64,000 bases of DNA from Nemophila menziesii. Lineage: Eukaryota; Streptophyta; Magnoliopsida; Boraginales; Hydrophyllaceae. Each line of letters begins with the position of its first letter. The first letter of the stretch is position 1. The notes beneath the pieces are model-generated. The model was not told where the DNA came from. It saw only the letters and a list, made by a program, of their open reading frames with translations, and did not search any database. Made by a program: the position numbers and the translations under genes. Positions 1 through 9,435 of this stretch are shown here, piece by piece. The stretch is from NCBI GenBank assembly GCA_029959085.1, contig JARWIR010000001.1:69130899-69194898 (forward strand). Direction: 5' to 3'.

Positions 1-656
1 GGAAGGCCATCTTTAACAACCTTCCATAAAAAATTCCCAACCTTAGGTAACACTTTCAGCCTCCATATTAATTCCCAAACTTGATTTGGTATAATTTTAG
101 AAGTGTCATGATTTAACTCCATTCTTTTTCTCTCATCCTCTTTTTATCCATCCTAAGGTTGGAACAGGATCGGCCCTGAGGGTAGTCTAGAGAGGTGGAC
201 GCTTCCGGTCCCTAGTGTTTTGACGTTTTAGGACCCCTAATCATCTATATGCATTATGTCATATAAATATATGTCCTTAATTTTAAATATTTAAGCAATA
301 GTAACAATGTTGGTTGATGTTAATATAAATTATTTTATGACATGGGGGTTAGAGTTCAACCACACTAGTAGTTGTTATATTTTTTTTTTTAAACTTATTT
401 AATATAGATGAGCCTTATTATGTGAGTTTGATTTGAATCTCCGGAACATTAGGATCGGCCCTAGGTTGGAATAACATTTTTTCACACTTAGGAAGGGGTG
501 GTTGGCTGGAAATTTCACCAGGAGGGGCTGGTAGGCTAGGATGACCTGGTATCCAACTATCTCTTCAAATATAAATTGACATCCCATCTTCAATATTCCA
601 GGATATATTTTTCTTTGAATTGATTTTTTCTTGTAATGAGGTTTTTCCCAACCCAT
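1..656 (-). pseudogene. LINE ORF2 fragment (zf-RVT region)
   Basis: On the minus strand, 1-118 encodes a stretch like IIPNQVWELIWRLKVLPKV followed by GNFLWKVV. This is the pattern of the zinc-binding RVT region (zf-RVT) found after the reverse transcriptase in plant L1-type LINE ORF2. Upstream on the same strand (about 480-650) the peptide SWNIEDGMSIYI, then a stop, then RDSWIPGHP matches the 'W-I-G-G...IWxDxWIPG' segment that precedes zf-RVT. An inserted MITE (165-463) separates the two parts, and an in-frame stop replaces the Trp of the expected IWRDSW. The fragment runs off the left end of the window. It is a dead piece of a LINE. Confidence 0.75.
165..463. mobile_element. hAT-type MITE inside the LINE fragment
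   Basis: A 299-bp insertion begins CAGGATCGGCCCTGAGG and ends TAGGATCGGCCCTA. The two ends are degenerate forms of the near-palindromic CAGGGCCGGCCCTG terminus seen in plant hAT-related non-autonomous elements. It is flanked by the exact 8-bp duplication GGTTGGAA at 157-164 and 464-471, and 8 bp is the target-site size of hAT elements. It has no coding capacity. The insertion interrupts the LINE frame on the minus strand, so it came later than the LINE. Confidence 0.75.
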
Positions 657-660
657 AAAT

Positions 661-1996
661 AGTTATTGCCAATTTCATATCCTAGAAAAGTAGAGTTAAA
701 GAAGATATTTACTTTTAAAAATTCTATATAATAAAGAGTATGACTTTAGAAAAGGTCCAAGCATTAGCTACTAGAAAAATTTGTGAAACAAAAATCCTTA
801 AAGCCAAGGCCCTGGCCCTGTCAGTTTTATCCCGTGTATTCTAGTTTACTCAATGAGTTTTAGAAAGTCTCCCTTTATTCTAGAAAAAAAATGTAAACCA
901 GAAAAACTAAGTGTTACTTTCTTAAATATTACAAATACAAACACAGATATAATTAAGATCGAGTTAATAATAGCTTTTAGTAAAATCTCTCTCCCATAAT
1001 TTCATTTTCTCAATATCTTATCAACAAATCATTCAACATTCAATTTGGTCGTTAAGTATCATGTTAAGCACATGGTTTATTTTCTCCTTCTAAAAAGCAT
1101 AACTTAACCCTCACTTGAGCTTTATGATATTACAAAAAACACATATTTCTAAGTTTCAAAATATTTACTATATGTGATGTATATCCGTCATCGAGAAGGA
1201 GTGGAGTGAGAAGAGGGGAGTTTAACATATTTTCATAAAATTTATGACGTGTTTAATATATTTCTTTTAAAACCCTATGGCAATGTTTAAGTATTTTTTA
1301 TAGCTAATTACTAATGTGTCATTTGTCTTTCATTTTAGAGGGAAGAACCCCTCACGTGCAAAAAAGTGATGATTTACGTGATATTTTCAAAATGGAGGTA
1401 CAACATAATCCATTTTTTGAAACCTTGGGACCTCCAACCAAAACATGTTTTGATAACCGGGATACCAAAAAAGGATCAAGCCTGACCAGAATAGACAGAG
1501 GACAGTGGAGTAAAGAAGAAAGGCCAAAAAGGAATTACATTGGACAATAGAACTCCATAAATGAGATGACTTTTAAGGAACTAGAGGGAAAGTGCTTATA
1601 ATATCACAACAAGGAAACATTACAGGACGCTAAAATGAGGTTTTTGGATTTTATAACTTAGTAAAGAGAAGAGAGAAAAAATTGATTCAAATCTCTCTAA
1701 TGTGACTGACTGAATGTGCCTCTGCTTAAGGCACAAACAAACATAAACAATTCTTGAATGCCAAACACTTGATTTCGTTTCATCTTTCTGCTAATAATTT
1801 TCTGAATACATATATGTTCATACAGATGAAAAATATCCCATTCACCCGTTAACCAGTTTCCCAACATCCAAAACATAACAAAAACAAAACATAAAATCTC
1901 ACAAATCAAAACACAAATTAAGTTCATAAGGCTACTCTCTTCACCTCACATAAAATTAAAATTTACTCTCTTAACTTTTTCACCATAATTAGTTTC
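661..1996. other. Intergenic AT-rich stretch, nothing assigned
   Basis: AT-rich DNA between the LINE fragment and the 3' end of the SHH2-like gene. A 78-codon open frame at 1314-1550 (+) has no recognised motif and I do not call it a gene. I see no tRNA, repeat array or inverted-repeat element here. Confidence 0.5.
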
Positions 1997-2000
1997 TTCT

Positions 2001-5000
2001 TCACTGCTGGGTCCCATCAGCAGGGGAAGTAGTACTTCCTTGCTGACCCTCACCAGCAGAGGGATTAGAATTAATTCCCTGTTGGGCCCCACCAGTAGCC
2101 GCAGCAGCAGCAGCATCAGCAACTATCAGTTGCTGTAGTCTAGCGTCAGTTTCAGGCCTGCGACAGATTTTCCATAAAGGCACAATTTCCTACAAACAAA
2201 AAATTATATTTAATTAGAAAAACAGGTTAAATAATTAATCTTAAATAAAAAAAGATAAAATAAATATTACCTGAGATTGATCATGATCGTAACGCACAAG
2301 AAACCTACAGCGACAACCTCGTACGTCATGCCTACGCCTCTGAGAATCAAGGATATGAGCGTCATAGTATAACGCTTGGTCTTTTCCATCCTGAAAAAAA
2401 ATAAACATTGATTAAAAACATTATAACAATTTTAAAAGAATAACAAATTGTTTTATCTTTTTATAAATACAAACCTGAAAGCAGAGGATCAGATCTCCAG
2501 GACAGATAATCATACAATCATTAGATTCACATGGAAGAGATTTTTGTCTAACATGCTTCGGAACGTTGATCCATTCATCTTCTTCAGATCCAAATCCAGC
2601 AAATCGGACAAGCACTTCCTGTAATCAATCAAAAAATTGCATTATAAGTCCCTAGTTTCAAATAAATTGCAGTATAGGTACCTAGAGTCGAATTAATTGC
2701 ACTATAGATCCCTATATTGTGCAAATACTGCATTATAGGTCCCTATAATCTTAATTTTTATAAATTAATTACACTTATATAATAAAAAAAAAAAAAAAAA
2801 AAATTAATTCTATGGAACTCGGATCTCAGAATTACCGGATCAGCAGACTCTACTTGTCTATAGGAGATGAATTCTGCGACATCATACCTAAAAATGAAAT
2901 CGCCTTAATATTAAATAACAATATCGTAAAACATAAAAGATAGTAAATTACTTAAATAGCCCTTGAAATACTTACCAAGCACCATCTCTAGCAGATCGTG
3001 CTTCAAATTCCATTGTAGAGGTATCAGATCCATCCCCAGTTTCAGTTTCAGACGCAGCAGTTTGAGCTAAATTATCAGCAAAAAAGAAGATTTAATTTCA
3101 ATTCAAACAAATTAAAACCTCGCAAAACCATAAGTATTTGTTAGATTTATATATATAACACCAGAAACAATCATAAATACCGAAAAAACGAGCTTATATG
3201 ATTTCTTCGTTAAATTTTGCTTAAAATAATTCCGATTATGAAAAAAATCTAAGCGAAACAGAATTTATATTTTATTTTAAAAAAAAACATTTATGAAAAA
3301 TTCATACCAAAAATGTGTGAATCCTGAGATTCCAGCACAGAAGTGGGTGAAAGTATATGATCAGAATCCATCTGAGATTGGATATTTCTGAAAAAAAGTT
3401 ACGAGTTTTCTTTTTATGCTTCAGTTACAAGATCTCTTTAAAGAAAATGTTTTGATATCACTGTGTAAATAGCTAATATAGTCAACAAAAATTAATGCAG
3501 ACACCTCGAAATTGCCGTAATATAGTCAAATATTTTAAATTTTAACTGACACGTGGGCAATTAATTGGGCCCACACATCGGGCCCCAACGCGAACTTAAA
3601 ATGTTACCAAAGTAATATTCGTATGCGCGCTTAGCTATATAATAAATGACAGATTGAAAAGGAGATATATCTCTCCCTCTCTCTCTCTCTATATATCTCT
3701 CTCTCTGTATATGTACATATATACATATATTTATATATATATATATACACACACAAACCGAGCAATGGTACCTGTAGTAGAAGCAGTAATATATTGCGTG
3801 GAAGGAACAGTAATAATTTGCGTGGAAGGGGCTTGAAGAATCGTTCTGAGGCATACATACACTTAACTTTTCCAGGGCTTTTACCTGATGCTTTTGCTCT
3901 TATATTATATCTTCGCTTATTAAACCAGTAATAAACCTGTAATAATAAAATTTAAATTTACGAAATTAATATCATAATTGATAAAATATACAGTACAATA
4001 ATCATTACTTCAAATGAGAAAAATCACTAACCTGCTTAAGCTGCACCTCTTTTCCAATTCTCTCAGGTTTCGAGCTAAACAAAAAAATGAACATTATTAC
4101 CTTTTGATAATAAGAAAATGAATAAGAAAGTTAAATACCTAAATTTTTCAGCAAGAGCTGATAGAATTTCACGATCAGGCACTATCAGGTTGTTTGCTTG
4201 TAGCAAAGCTTCCATCTCTGACACCTTTTAACAAATGACAAGTATACTTTAATTTTCAGAAAAAATAAATCCTAATTTGTTGAATTTAAGTTCTTCATCT
4301 TTATCGAATATAGGTTATTTTAGCATAATATAGGGATCTCTAGTGCAATTAATTGTAAAATAATAACTTTGTGTAGTATAGGGATTAGGGACATATAGTG
4401 CATTTTTTTTGTAAAATACAGGGACCTATGATGCATTTTTGCAAAATGTAGGGATTTAAAGTGCATTTTTACAGAATATAGGGACCAATAGTGCATTTTT
4501 GCACAATATAGGGACCAATAGTGCATTTTTGCACAATATAGGGACCTAAAATGCAATTAACTCAAAAAATCCTTCAAAACCCCTAAACCCCCTCAGAAAA
4601 TAAATTTTGCCTAAACTTATTCACCTAGTTTGAGCTTTAAACACGTACCCACACAATTTAAACCATAACAAATCAACAATTTTCGCGCAAAAAGTAGGTC
4701 TATAACACCCTTTTCTTCACTAAATCTCTAATTAATACACACAATAAAAGCATAAACCACAACTTAACTAAACAATTTTAATAAGATAATAACAAGATCT
4801 TCCTTATCAATATCAAACCTTAACCAATTACCCATATTCCCTCGTTTTTTCGAATTTCTAATCAAAAAAACTTATCCCACAAAATCCAAAAATGAAAAAA
4901 ATCAAATGAAATTATGAAATTATGAAATTTCACAATACAAATTATATGTATGAACACAGATCAGCGTCGATCACTTAAATTCAACTAAGTGAAAGCTTAT

Positions 5001-5150
5001 TTACAATAAAAAAATTAAAACTAACCTCGTGTAAACTAATAGATACAAAATGGGCGATTATTAGATTAAAGTAAAAGAAATTCACATATGTATAAAAAAG
5101 TTACTTACCTCCGCAGAATTGAAGCGGAAAGAAGGACCTCCTCTGTCCAT
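2001..5150 (-). CDS. SHH2: SAWADEE homeodomain homolog 2-like protein
   Basis: Ten coding exons with GT-AG borders fit, in transcript order: 5150-5109, 4224-4139, 4074-4032, 3936-3772, 3387-3308, 3066-2976, 2887-2836, 2618-2475, 2390-2271, 2189-2001 (stop at 2001-2003). They total 1012 nt, one more than the 337 codons implied. Exons 1-4 encode a homeodomain-like region ([40 protein letters not shown]). Exons 6-10 encode the SAWADEE domain: [26 protein letters not shown], then LPCES and [11 protein letters not shown], which hold the Cys/His zinc site, and ICRRPETD. The C-terminus is Ala/Gly/Gln-rich. SAWADEE proteins read histone H3 K9 methylation; SHH1 recruits RNA polymerase IV for RNA-directed DNA methylation, and SHH2 is its paralogue. 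The linker KSPGKVxxxMPQND resembles SHH2 more than SHH1. One extra base near 3862 breaks the frame in exon 4. This could be an assembly error or an inactivating lesion; every other border and frame is intact. Confidence 0.88.
2630..2760. repeat. Reverse-orientation copies of the same minisatellite in SHH2 intron 7
   Basis: Four degenerate units such as GCATTATAGGTCCCTATA and GCACTATAGATCCCTATATT lie between the exons at 2475-2618 and 2836-2887. They are the reverse complement of the intron-1 units (GGGACC/GGTCCC core plus GCA/TGC). Confidence 0.6.
3660..3756. repeat. Compound TC/TA/CA microsatellite in SHH2 intron 4
   Basis: (TC)n, (TA)n and (CA)n tracts directly follow the exon 4 donor on the minus strand. 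Several Leu/Tyr/Ile-rich open frames run through the tract; they are artefacts of the low-complexity sequence. Confidence 0.85.
4310..4560. repeat. Minisatellite in SHH2 intron 1
   Basis: About eight imperfect ~29-bp units of the form AATATAGGGACCAATAGTGC-ATTTTTGCAC run through the intron between exons 1 and 2. Each unit contains the short palindrome TGCATTTTTGCA. The last units (4440-4550) are almost identical; the first are worn. A spurious open frame runs through the array on the minus strand. Confidence 0.8.
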
Positions 5151-5254
5151 AGCAGATATTTTAATCGTTAGAATTTATAGAAATGGAGGCTAAAAAATAT
5201 ATTTATATTTGTTTACGGAATGAACTATTTCGAATGAAAAGAGGAAATAGGTGA

Positions 5255-5264
5255 TATATATATA
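5255..5264 (-). promoter_or_regulatory. TATA box of the SHH2-like gene
   Basis: An uninterrupted TATATATATA run lies about 105 bp upstream of the ATG at 5150. That spacing suits a TATA box with a 5' UTR of roughly 70 nt. No other core element was identified. Confidence 0.5.
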
Positions 5265-5639
5265 GTTGTGTGGTTTGCGTGATTTGATAAATGGGCTGGA
5301 TCAGGTGTTCTTGTAATTTCAAAGTTTTGGTCGGTTTTTTTTTTGGGCCATTTTGCGGTATAATCCAAAAAAATAAATATTCACCTCGACCGATGATTGA
5401 AAAAAAAAAATGAATTTACAGGTCATGAGTTACGATAGATGAGATATTCGGTGGTTTGAGGGGCAATTTCGTCAAGTGGAAGAATAACATAATCAATGTA
5501 AGTACCCTTTGAAGCTGTTGGATGAAGTGCACCAAATTCTCCAATACTAAAAGATTTAACTTAAACTTCTTCACTTATTTCATGTCCCAAAATTTATGGA
5601 AGATGTGCTTTGAATTCTCAACGTGATCTCATCTGGATA

Positions 5640-6300
5640 AACATATAATTGCACCATTAGTCCCTATACATCTCTTATGCCAAAAAATAGAAATCATGCC
5701 CAACAGGAGGTGTATATTTACACTGTTAATGTATAACATGGTTTATATTTACTACTTTGTGAAAAATTACAGGTACATTTGGCTATTTCACTTAACATAG
5801 GGAGAGGAATATTTGTTACTTTTTCAGGGTATATTTCACTATTCCACATAACAGATGGAGAGCAATAGTGAAATTTTCTAAAACATTAATTCAGTACATT
5901 AATCAAAACTCAGAAGAAGAAAAGTTCAAAACAGATTATAATTAGTTGAAACATAACACCATTGGTCCCTGTGCTATGCAAAATTACCAAATATACACAT
6001 GTCATTCAAAAAGTAGCACAAATATCTGTATTACACTGTTATGCCAAAAATAGCAAATAAACCCATAGGAGGGGTATATATTTGCACTGATAATCTATTA
6101 CACAGGGTATATATACTACTTTTGATACATTACAAGCACATTTGGCTATTTCGCTTAACAAAGGGAGGGGTATATTTGTTACTTTTTTAAACACAGTGTT
6201 TATTTCATTATTTTGCAGAACACGTGGAGCAATAGTGCATGAGTTTTATAATACTGATTCAATCCATTAATCAGAAGAGAAAAATTCATAACAGACGAAC
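5640..6300. repeat. Imperfect tandem duplication of a ~300-bp unit
   Basis: Two diverged copies (about 5640-5945 and 5946-6300) share, in order, CACCATTxGTCCCT, TGCCAAAAATAG, GGAGGxGTATATxTxxACTG, a GCACATTTGGCTATTTC-type motif, AACAxAGGGAGxGG, TATTTGTTACTTTTT and AATTCATTAATC-like segments. The CACCATTAGTCCCTATA start resembles the minisatellite motif in SHH2 introns 1 and 7. There is no coding sequence. Confidence 0.7.
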
Positions 6301-6515
6301 ACATTGTACCGATGATACAGTGAATTGATCTCGATAACTAGTTTAATTTCCTATAATTGAATTATTTGTTTATCTATCAAATAAAAGCCTACATTTAGAT
6401 GAAGATAAATCATGTTTGCGAAGTCCATTTAAGAATTGATTTACATGAAAAGTCAGATCATAGTAAGATAAATTAATGAAAAAAATTAAAAAAAAAAAGT
6501 GGAAAATGGACTAAC

Positions 6516-6728
6516 TCGAGTGTGGAGAGGATTGATAGAGACAGCACAAGTTCGAACGAGGACTTCATTAGGCTTTAGATCACGAACGGTGACATTGTCG
6601 CGAAGCTCAAGCATCTCTGGGCCACCGAAGCGCGGAAGCACCACCGCTCTGCAGCTGGTCACTATACTCCTCTTAAACTCTACATTTCCGATTACTTCCA
6701 CCGTGTTCCTCCGTAACAACCACCGCAT
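6516..6728 (-). pseudogene. Orphan exon 1 of an RTN4IP1-like NADPH:quinone reductase
   Basis: 71 codons from an ATG at 6728 end at a good donor (CGA|GTTAGT). They contain TSCRAVVLPRFGGPEMLELR, DLKPNEVLVR and AVSINPLHTR, the N-terminal GroES-like part of plant zinc-binding-dehydrogenase-family reductases of the RTN4IP1 (reticulon-4-interacting protein 1) type. The first ~24 residues are basic and could be a mitochondrial presequence. The family is usually over 350 residues, so at least four fifths is missing. I find no continuation (the next block usually begins with a GYGRS-like motif) in the 1.4 kb before the SHH2 gene on the same strand. It is either a duplicated or transposed exon or a gene whose remainder was lost. 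Confidence 0.7.
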
Positions 6729-6990
6729 CGTCTTTTATACGTTTAACTAACTAACTGTATTTATTAGTGGAGTAAGCTAATTTTTCTTTACTTATTTTAG
6801 AAATTTGATGACGTGTCTATTCTATTAGCCGTCAAGGAAGAATTACGGGAACGTGGATGCCTGCGTAGTGCCTTCTCACTTTTTTTTCCAAACGCTTCTA
6901 TAGAAAATAATAAAAAGAGTTTAGCAAGACTGATAGTTGGTTAAACTACTCTGCAAGTATCATATTGGAATTAAAATGATTCTGAGTTCA

Positions 6991-7140
6991 TTCTCAAGGA
7001 TCTTCTAAATGGATTTTGGCGAATTCTAGCACGCGACCGCGGTGGTTGGGCAGTGCCTAAAGTAGTAATTGACAGCTAGTTGTTTTGTTTTGAGGTTATT
7101 GCCTCAGGGTCTATCAGACCTCTTCTGTAACAAAAAAAAA
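6991..7140 (+). mobile_element. 5'-truncated LINE tail insertion
   Basis: About 150 bp begin in a coding tail that ends ...GGWAVPKVVIDS with TAG at 7075-7077. A T/G-rich 3' UTR (GTTGTTTTGTTTTGAGG, then GCCTCAGGGTC) and an A9 tail follow. The sequence AAAATGATTCTGAGTTCA occurs at 6973-6990 and again at 7137-7154, giving a target duplication of 14-18 bp depending on how many As belong to the tail. This is a classic target-primed reverse transcription product. Confidence 0.8.
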
Positions 7141-7154
7141 TGATTCTGAGTTCA

Positions 7155-7393
7155 AAGTGGCTCTCATATGTGCTAAAAAAAATTTAGCTTATCCCCATAA
7201 AAGGGCATCGGCTTTTATAAGTTCCGCTAATTTAGGATGGATAGATAAACTACCTCAGGTAAAACAATTGTCTAATGGCGAGTTTAAACTCAATCAGCAA
7301 CTTCATTGTTTTTTCTCGAAGTGAAAGAGAAGGAAGGATTAAGTTCCGCTAATTTAGGATGGATTGATAAACTACCTAAGGTAAAACTATTGT
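7155..7393. other. Spacer between two LINE remnants
   Basis: AT-rich sequence holding the first 122-bp repeat unit. No gene is seen. Confidence 0.4.
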
Positions 7394-7456
7394 CTAATGG
7401 CGAACCCAATCAACAACTTCATTGTTTCTTCTCGAGATGAAACAGAAGGAAGGATT
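7219..7456. repeat. Tandem 122-bp duplication at a LINE 3' end
   Basis: AAGTTCCGCTAATTTAGGAT starts at 7219 and again at 7341. The following ~115 bp are about 88% alike (ACTACCTxAGGTAAAAC, TCTAATGGCGA, CAACTTCATTGTTT, GAAGGAAGGATT). The second unit contains the stop and last codons of the LINE RNase H fragment read on the minus strand, so the duplication includes a LINE 3' end. Confidence 0.8.
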
Positions 7457-7818
7457 ACAAGTTTCCGGAATAAAGTAAATACTCCTATTAATATTACAGA
7501 TACTAAGATTAACAATATGGAGGTTTAGAGCGAGGGGTTCCATAATAGCTTTGCAGTCGTCCTCGATTACACACTTGATGTCTTTAAAGTCCTTAGCCCA
7601 TAAGCATGCTTTCAAGACTCCCAACACCTCCGCTTCCAGTGGACTTTCAGCTCCAATCTCCCGTGAGTTCAATTTGATAAGTGATCCTCTAAAATCCCTG
7701 ACAACACAAGATATAGTTGATTTATTAGCTTTGTATGACGCATCACTATTAATTTTATAGCAATTAATTGGAGGAGGTTTCCAAAGTCACTAGTTTATCA
7801 CTTCTTGTTTTTGGTATG
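7394..7818 (-). pseudogene. LINE-derived RNase H domain fragment
   Basis: The minus-strand frame reads WKPPPINCYKINSDASYKAN, then CVVRDFRGSLIK, ESPLEAEVLGVLKACLWAK, CVIEDDCKAIMEPL and a C-terminal SRRNNEVVDWVRH. This is the RVT_3-type RNase H appended to many plant L1 LINE ORF2s: the first catalytic Asp is in NSDAS, the Glu in LEAEV and a second Asp in IEDDC. The start is cut off by the LTR beginning at 7819. No reverse transcriptase remains. Confidence 0.8.
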
Positions 7819-8860
7819 TGGTGGGGGCAAAGGTGTGATAAATAAATAAATAGATAAATAAGAATAATAATAAAGATCACACACCCTTGAGAACCACAGA
7901 ACTCACCGCAAGTATCACAGATCGTTTGCAAGTTTTAATGATAAGTCAAGTTCGTTCGCAGGGATTGTATCTGTTAGATCTACTTATATTTAACAAGCGT
8001 AGATGAATTTAGATGTTTAGAATAAAATATAAAACGATAAACTAATACGAATAACTATCTAATGCAAATAAATAAATAAATATGAAAGTAAGTCAAATAG
8101 ATTAGGATTACTAAGTCTATTACTCAGTTGTTATTCTAACCTGTCACATTAAGCATTATATATTAACCAGGATTCTAAATTCTACCTAGCCTTTTCTAGG
8201 CTTAGGAGCAACCTCTCCACTACTAGGGATTCCTAAGTAATGATTGGTGATTAAATCAAACCTTAATGGCTATCTAGTTAAACTAGACGATTATGTGGTG
8301 TTGTCAATAACTAAGATCAATCCTAAGATTGATCAGATCTAGGGAAATAAGTCAAAACACATAATAACAATATACGCCAAGCTTAATCAATTAAAATAAC
8401 AAATAGTATTTAAAGACAAAATAATAATCCAACAATTAAAAGTAAACTTACAGAATAAAAGCTTAGAAATATGGTTGAGAATAGATCTATAGCTAATTAC
8501 TCTAAATATAGAGAAGGTGAGATGTAGAAGAGGAGCTTGTCACTTCTCCAATCTTCTTCTTCTTGTCTTCCTCTACAGGTCAACTTGCTTCTTAGATGAA
8601 TAGCTTGATTCTAAGGATGAATATTAATGTAAAGGACTAAGCTATTGTTTAAAGCTAAGAAAATATAAGTAAAGACTAAGCCTATACTTTGCAACTGAGC
8701 AAGGACATGTTTACAATGGTTTAAGGGTGTATTTATAGGTGTCTTGGAAGCCCTAATTCGTTTTCTTGAAGGAGAAGTAAGTGGTGGACTCCAAGCCCAA
8801 CTCAAATTCGTAACCCTAAAAACATGAAATCAGGCCCGTGTTTATATTGGTCCTAGCCAG
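7819..8860 (-). repeat. Solo LTR, first part (Athila/Tat-like, minus orientation)
   Basis: It begins TGGTGGGGGCAAAGGTGTGA, the mirror of the TATCACACC...CCACCA end of the LTRs at 31-39 kb. It then carries the same features in the same order: GCAAGTATCAC, GTTCGTTCGCAGGGATT, a TATTTATA (TATA box on minus) at 8730-8737, and the block at 8755-8813 that is almost identical in Element 1. It stops at 8860 exactly where LINE-A begins. With the part at 15435-15886 it makes one ~1494-bp LTR. Confidence 0.8.
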
Positions 8861-9435
8861 TCTAGGGTTTAAAGTCTTAGTCAAAGTTTGACTATACTTT
8901 GAATCTCGTTGACCGAAAGTTGACCTCCACCATCACCGATGACTCTCCGATGCTATGGCTGGAGTTTGACCGGAGATTGACTGGTGGTTTGACCTCAGTT
9001 GACCGGATTTGATTTTCTTCATTTCCTTAATTTTTAGAATTTAATTTCCAATTGTTTAATTTGAGTTGGTAATTTGGAAATTAATTCACCATAGTAGTGA
9101 GTGGAATTCTGAGTTGGACGCTGCTTTGTTGAGTGTTGAAGGCGCGTGTCTGGAACGTGAGGTGTGTTTGGAGGGTTAATGCTACGCGTGAAGATTGTAC
9201 AGATAGTGGATAATCTGTTGACTGGGTTATTATAATTGGGTAATAATTGCAATTTGATTGCTGAAATATCAGCAATTGTTTTCGTGCAAAATCAACTAAA
9301 ATTTTGTGCAAATTATTTCCCGATTTCGCTCCATTCTCCAGCAGTGCTTCTCGAAATTTTGAGCTTTCTCGCTCAATTCTCAATTGTTTTTAGTGATTCT
9401 TTTTTTGTTGAGCTTCTAATTTCAAGCTTGTTTCA

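Noticed and set aside
1314..1550. 78-codon plus frame with HNPFFETLGPP
   Set aside because: No family or splice context recognised; chance frame length for the region cannot be excluded.
3561..3858. Overlapping open frames rich in Leu/Tyr/Ile on both strands
   Set aside because: They run through SHH2 exon 4 and the TC/TA microsatellite in wrong frames; low complexity explains the openness.
4320..4556. Open frame of repeated [14 protein letters not shown] peptides on minus
   Set aside because: Produced by the ~29-bp intronic minisatellite, whose worn units happen to lack stops; it sits in an intron.
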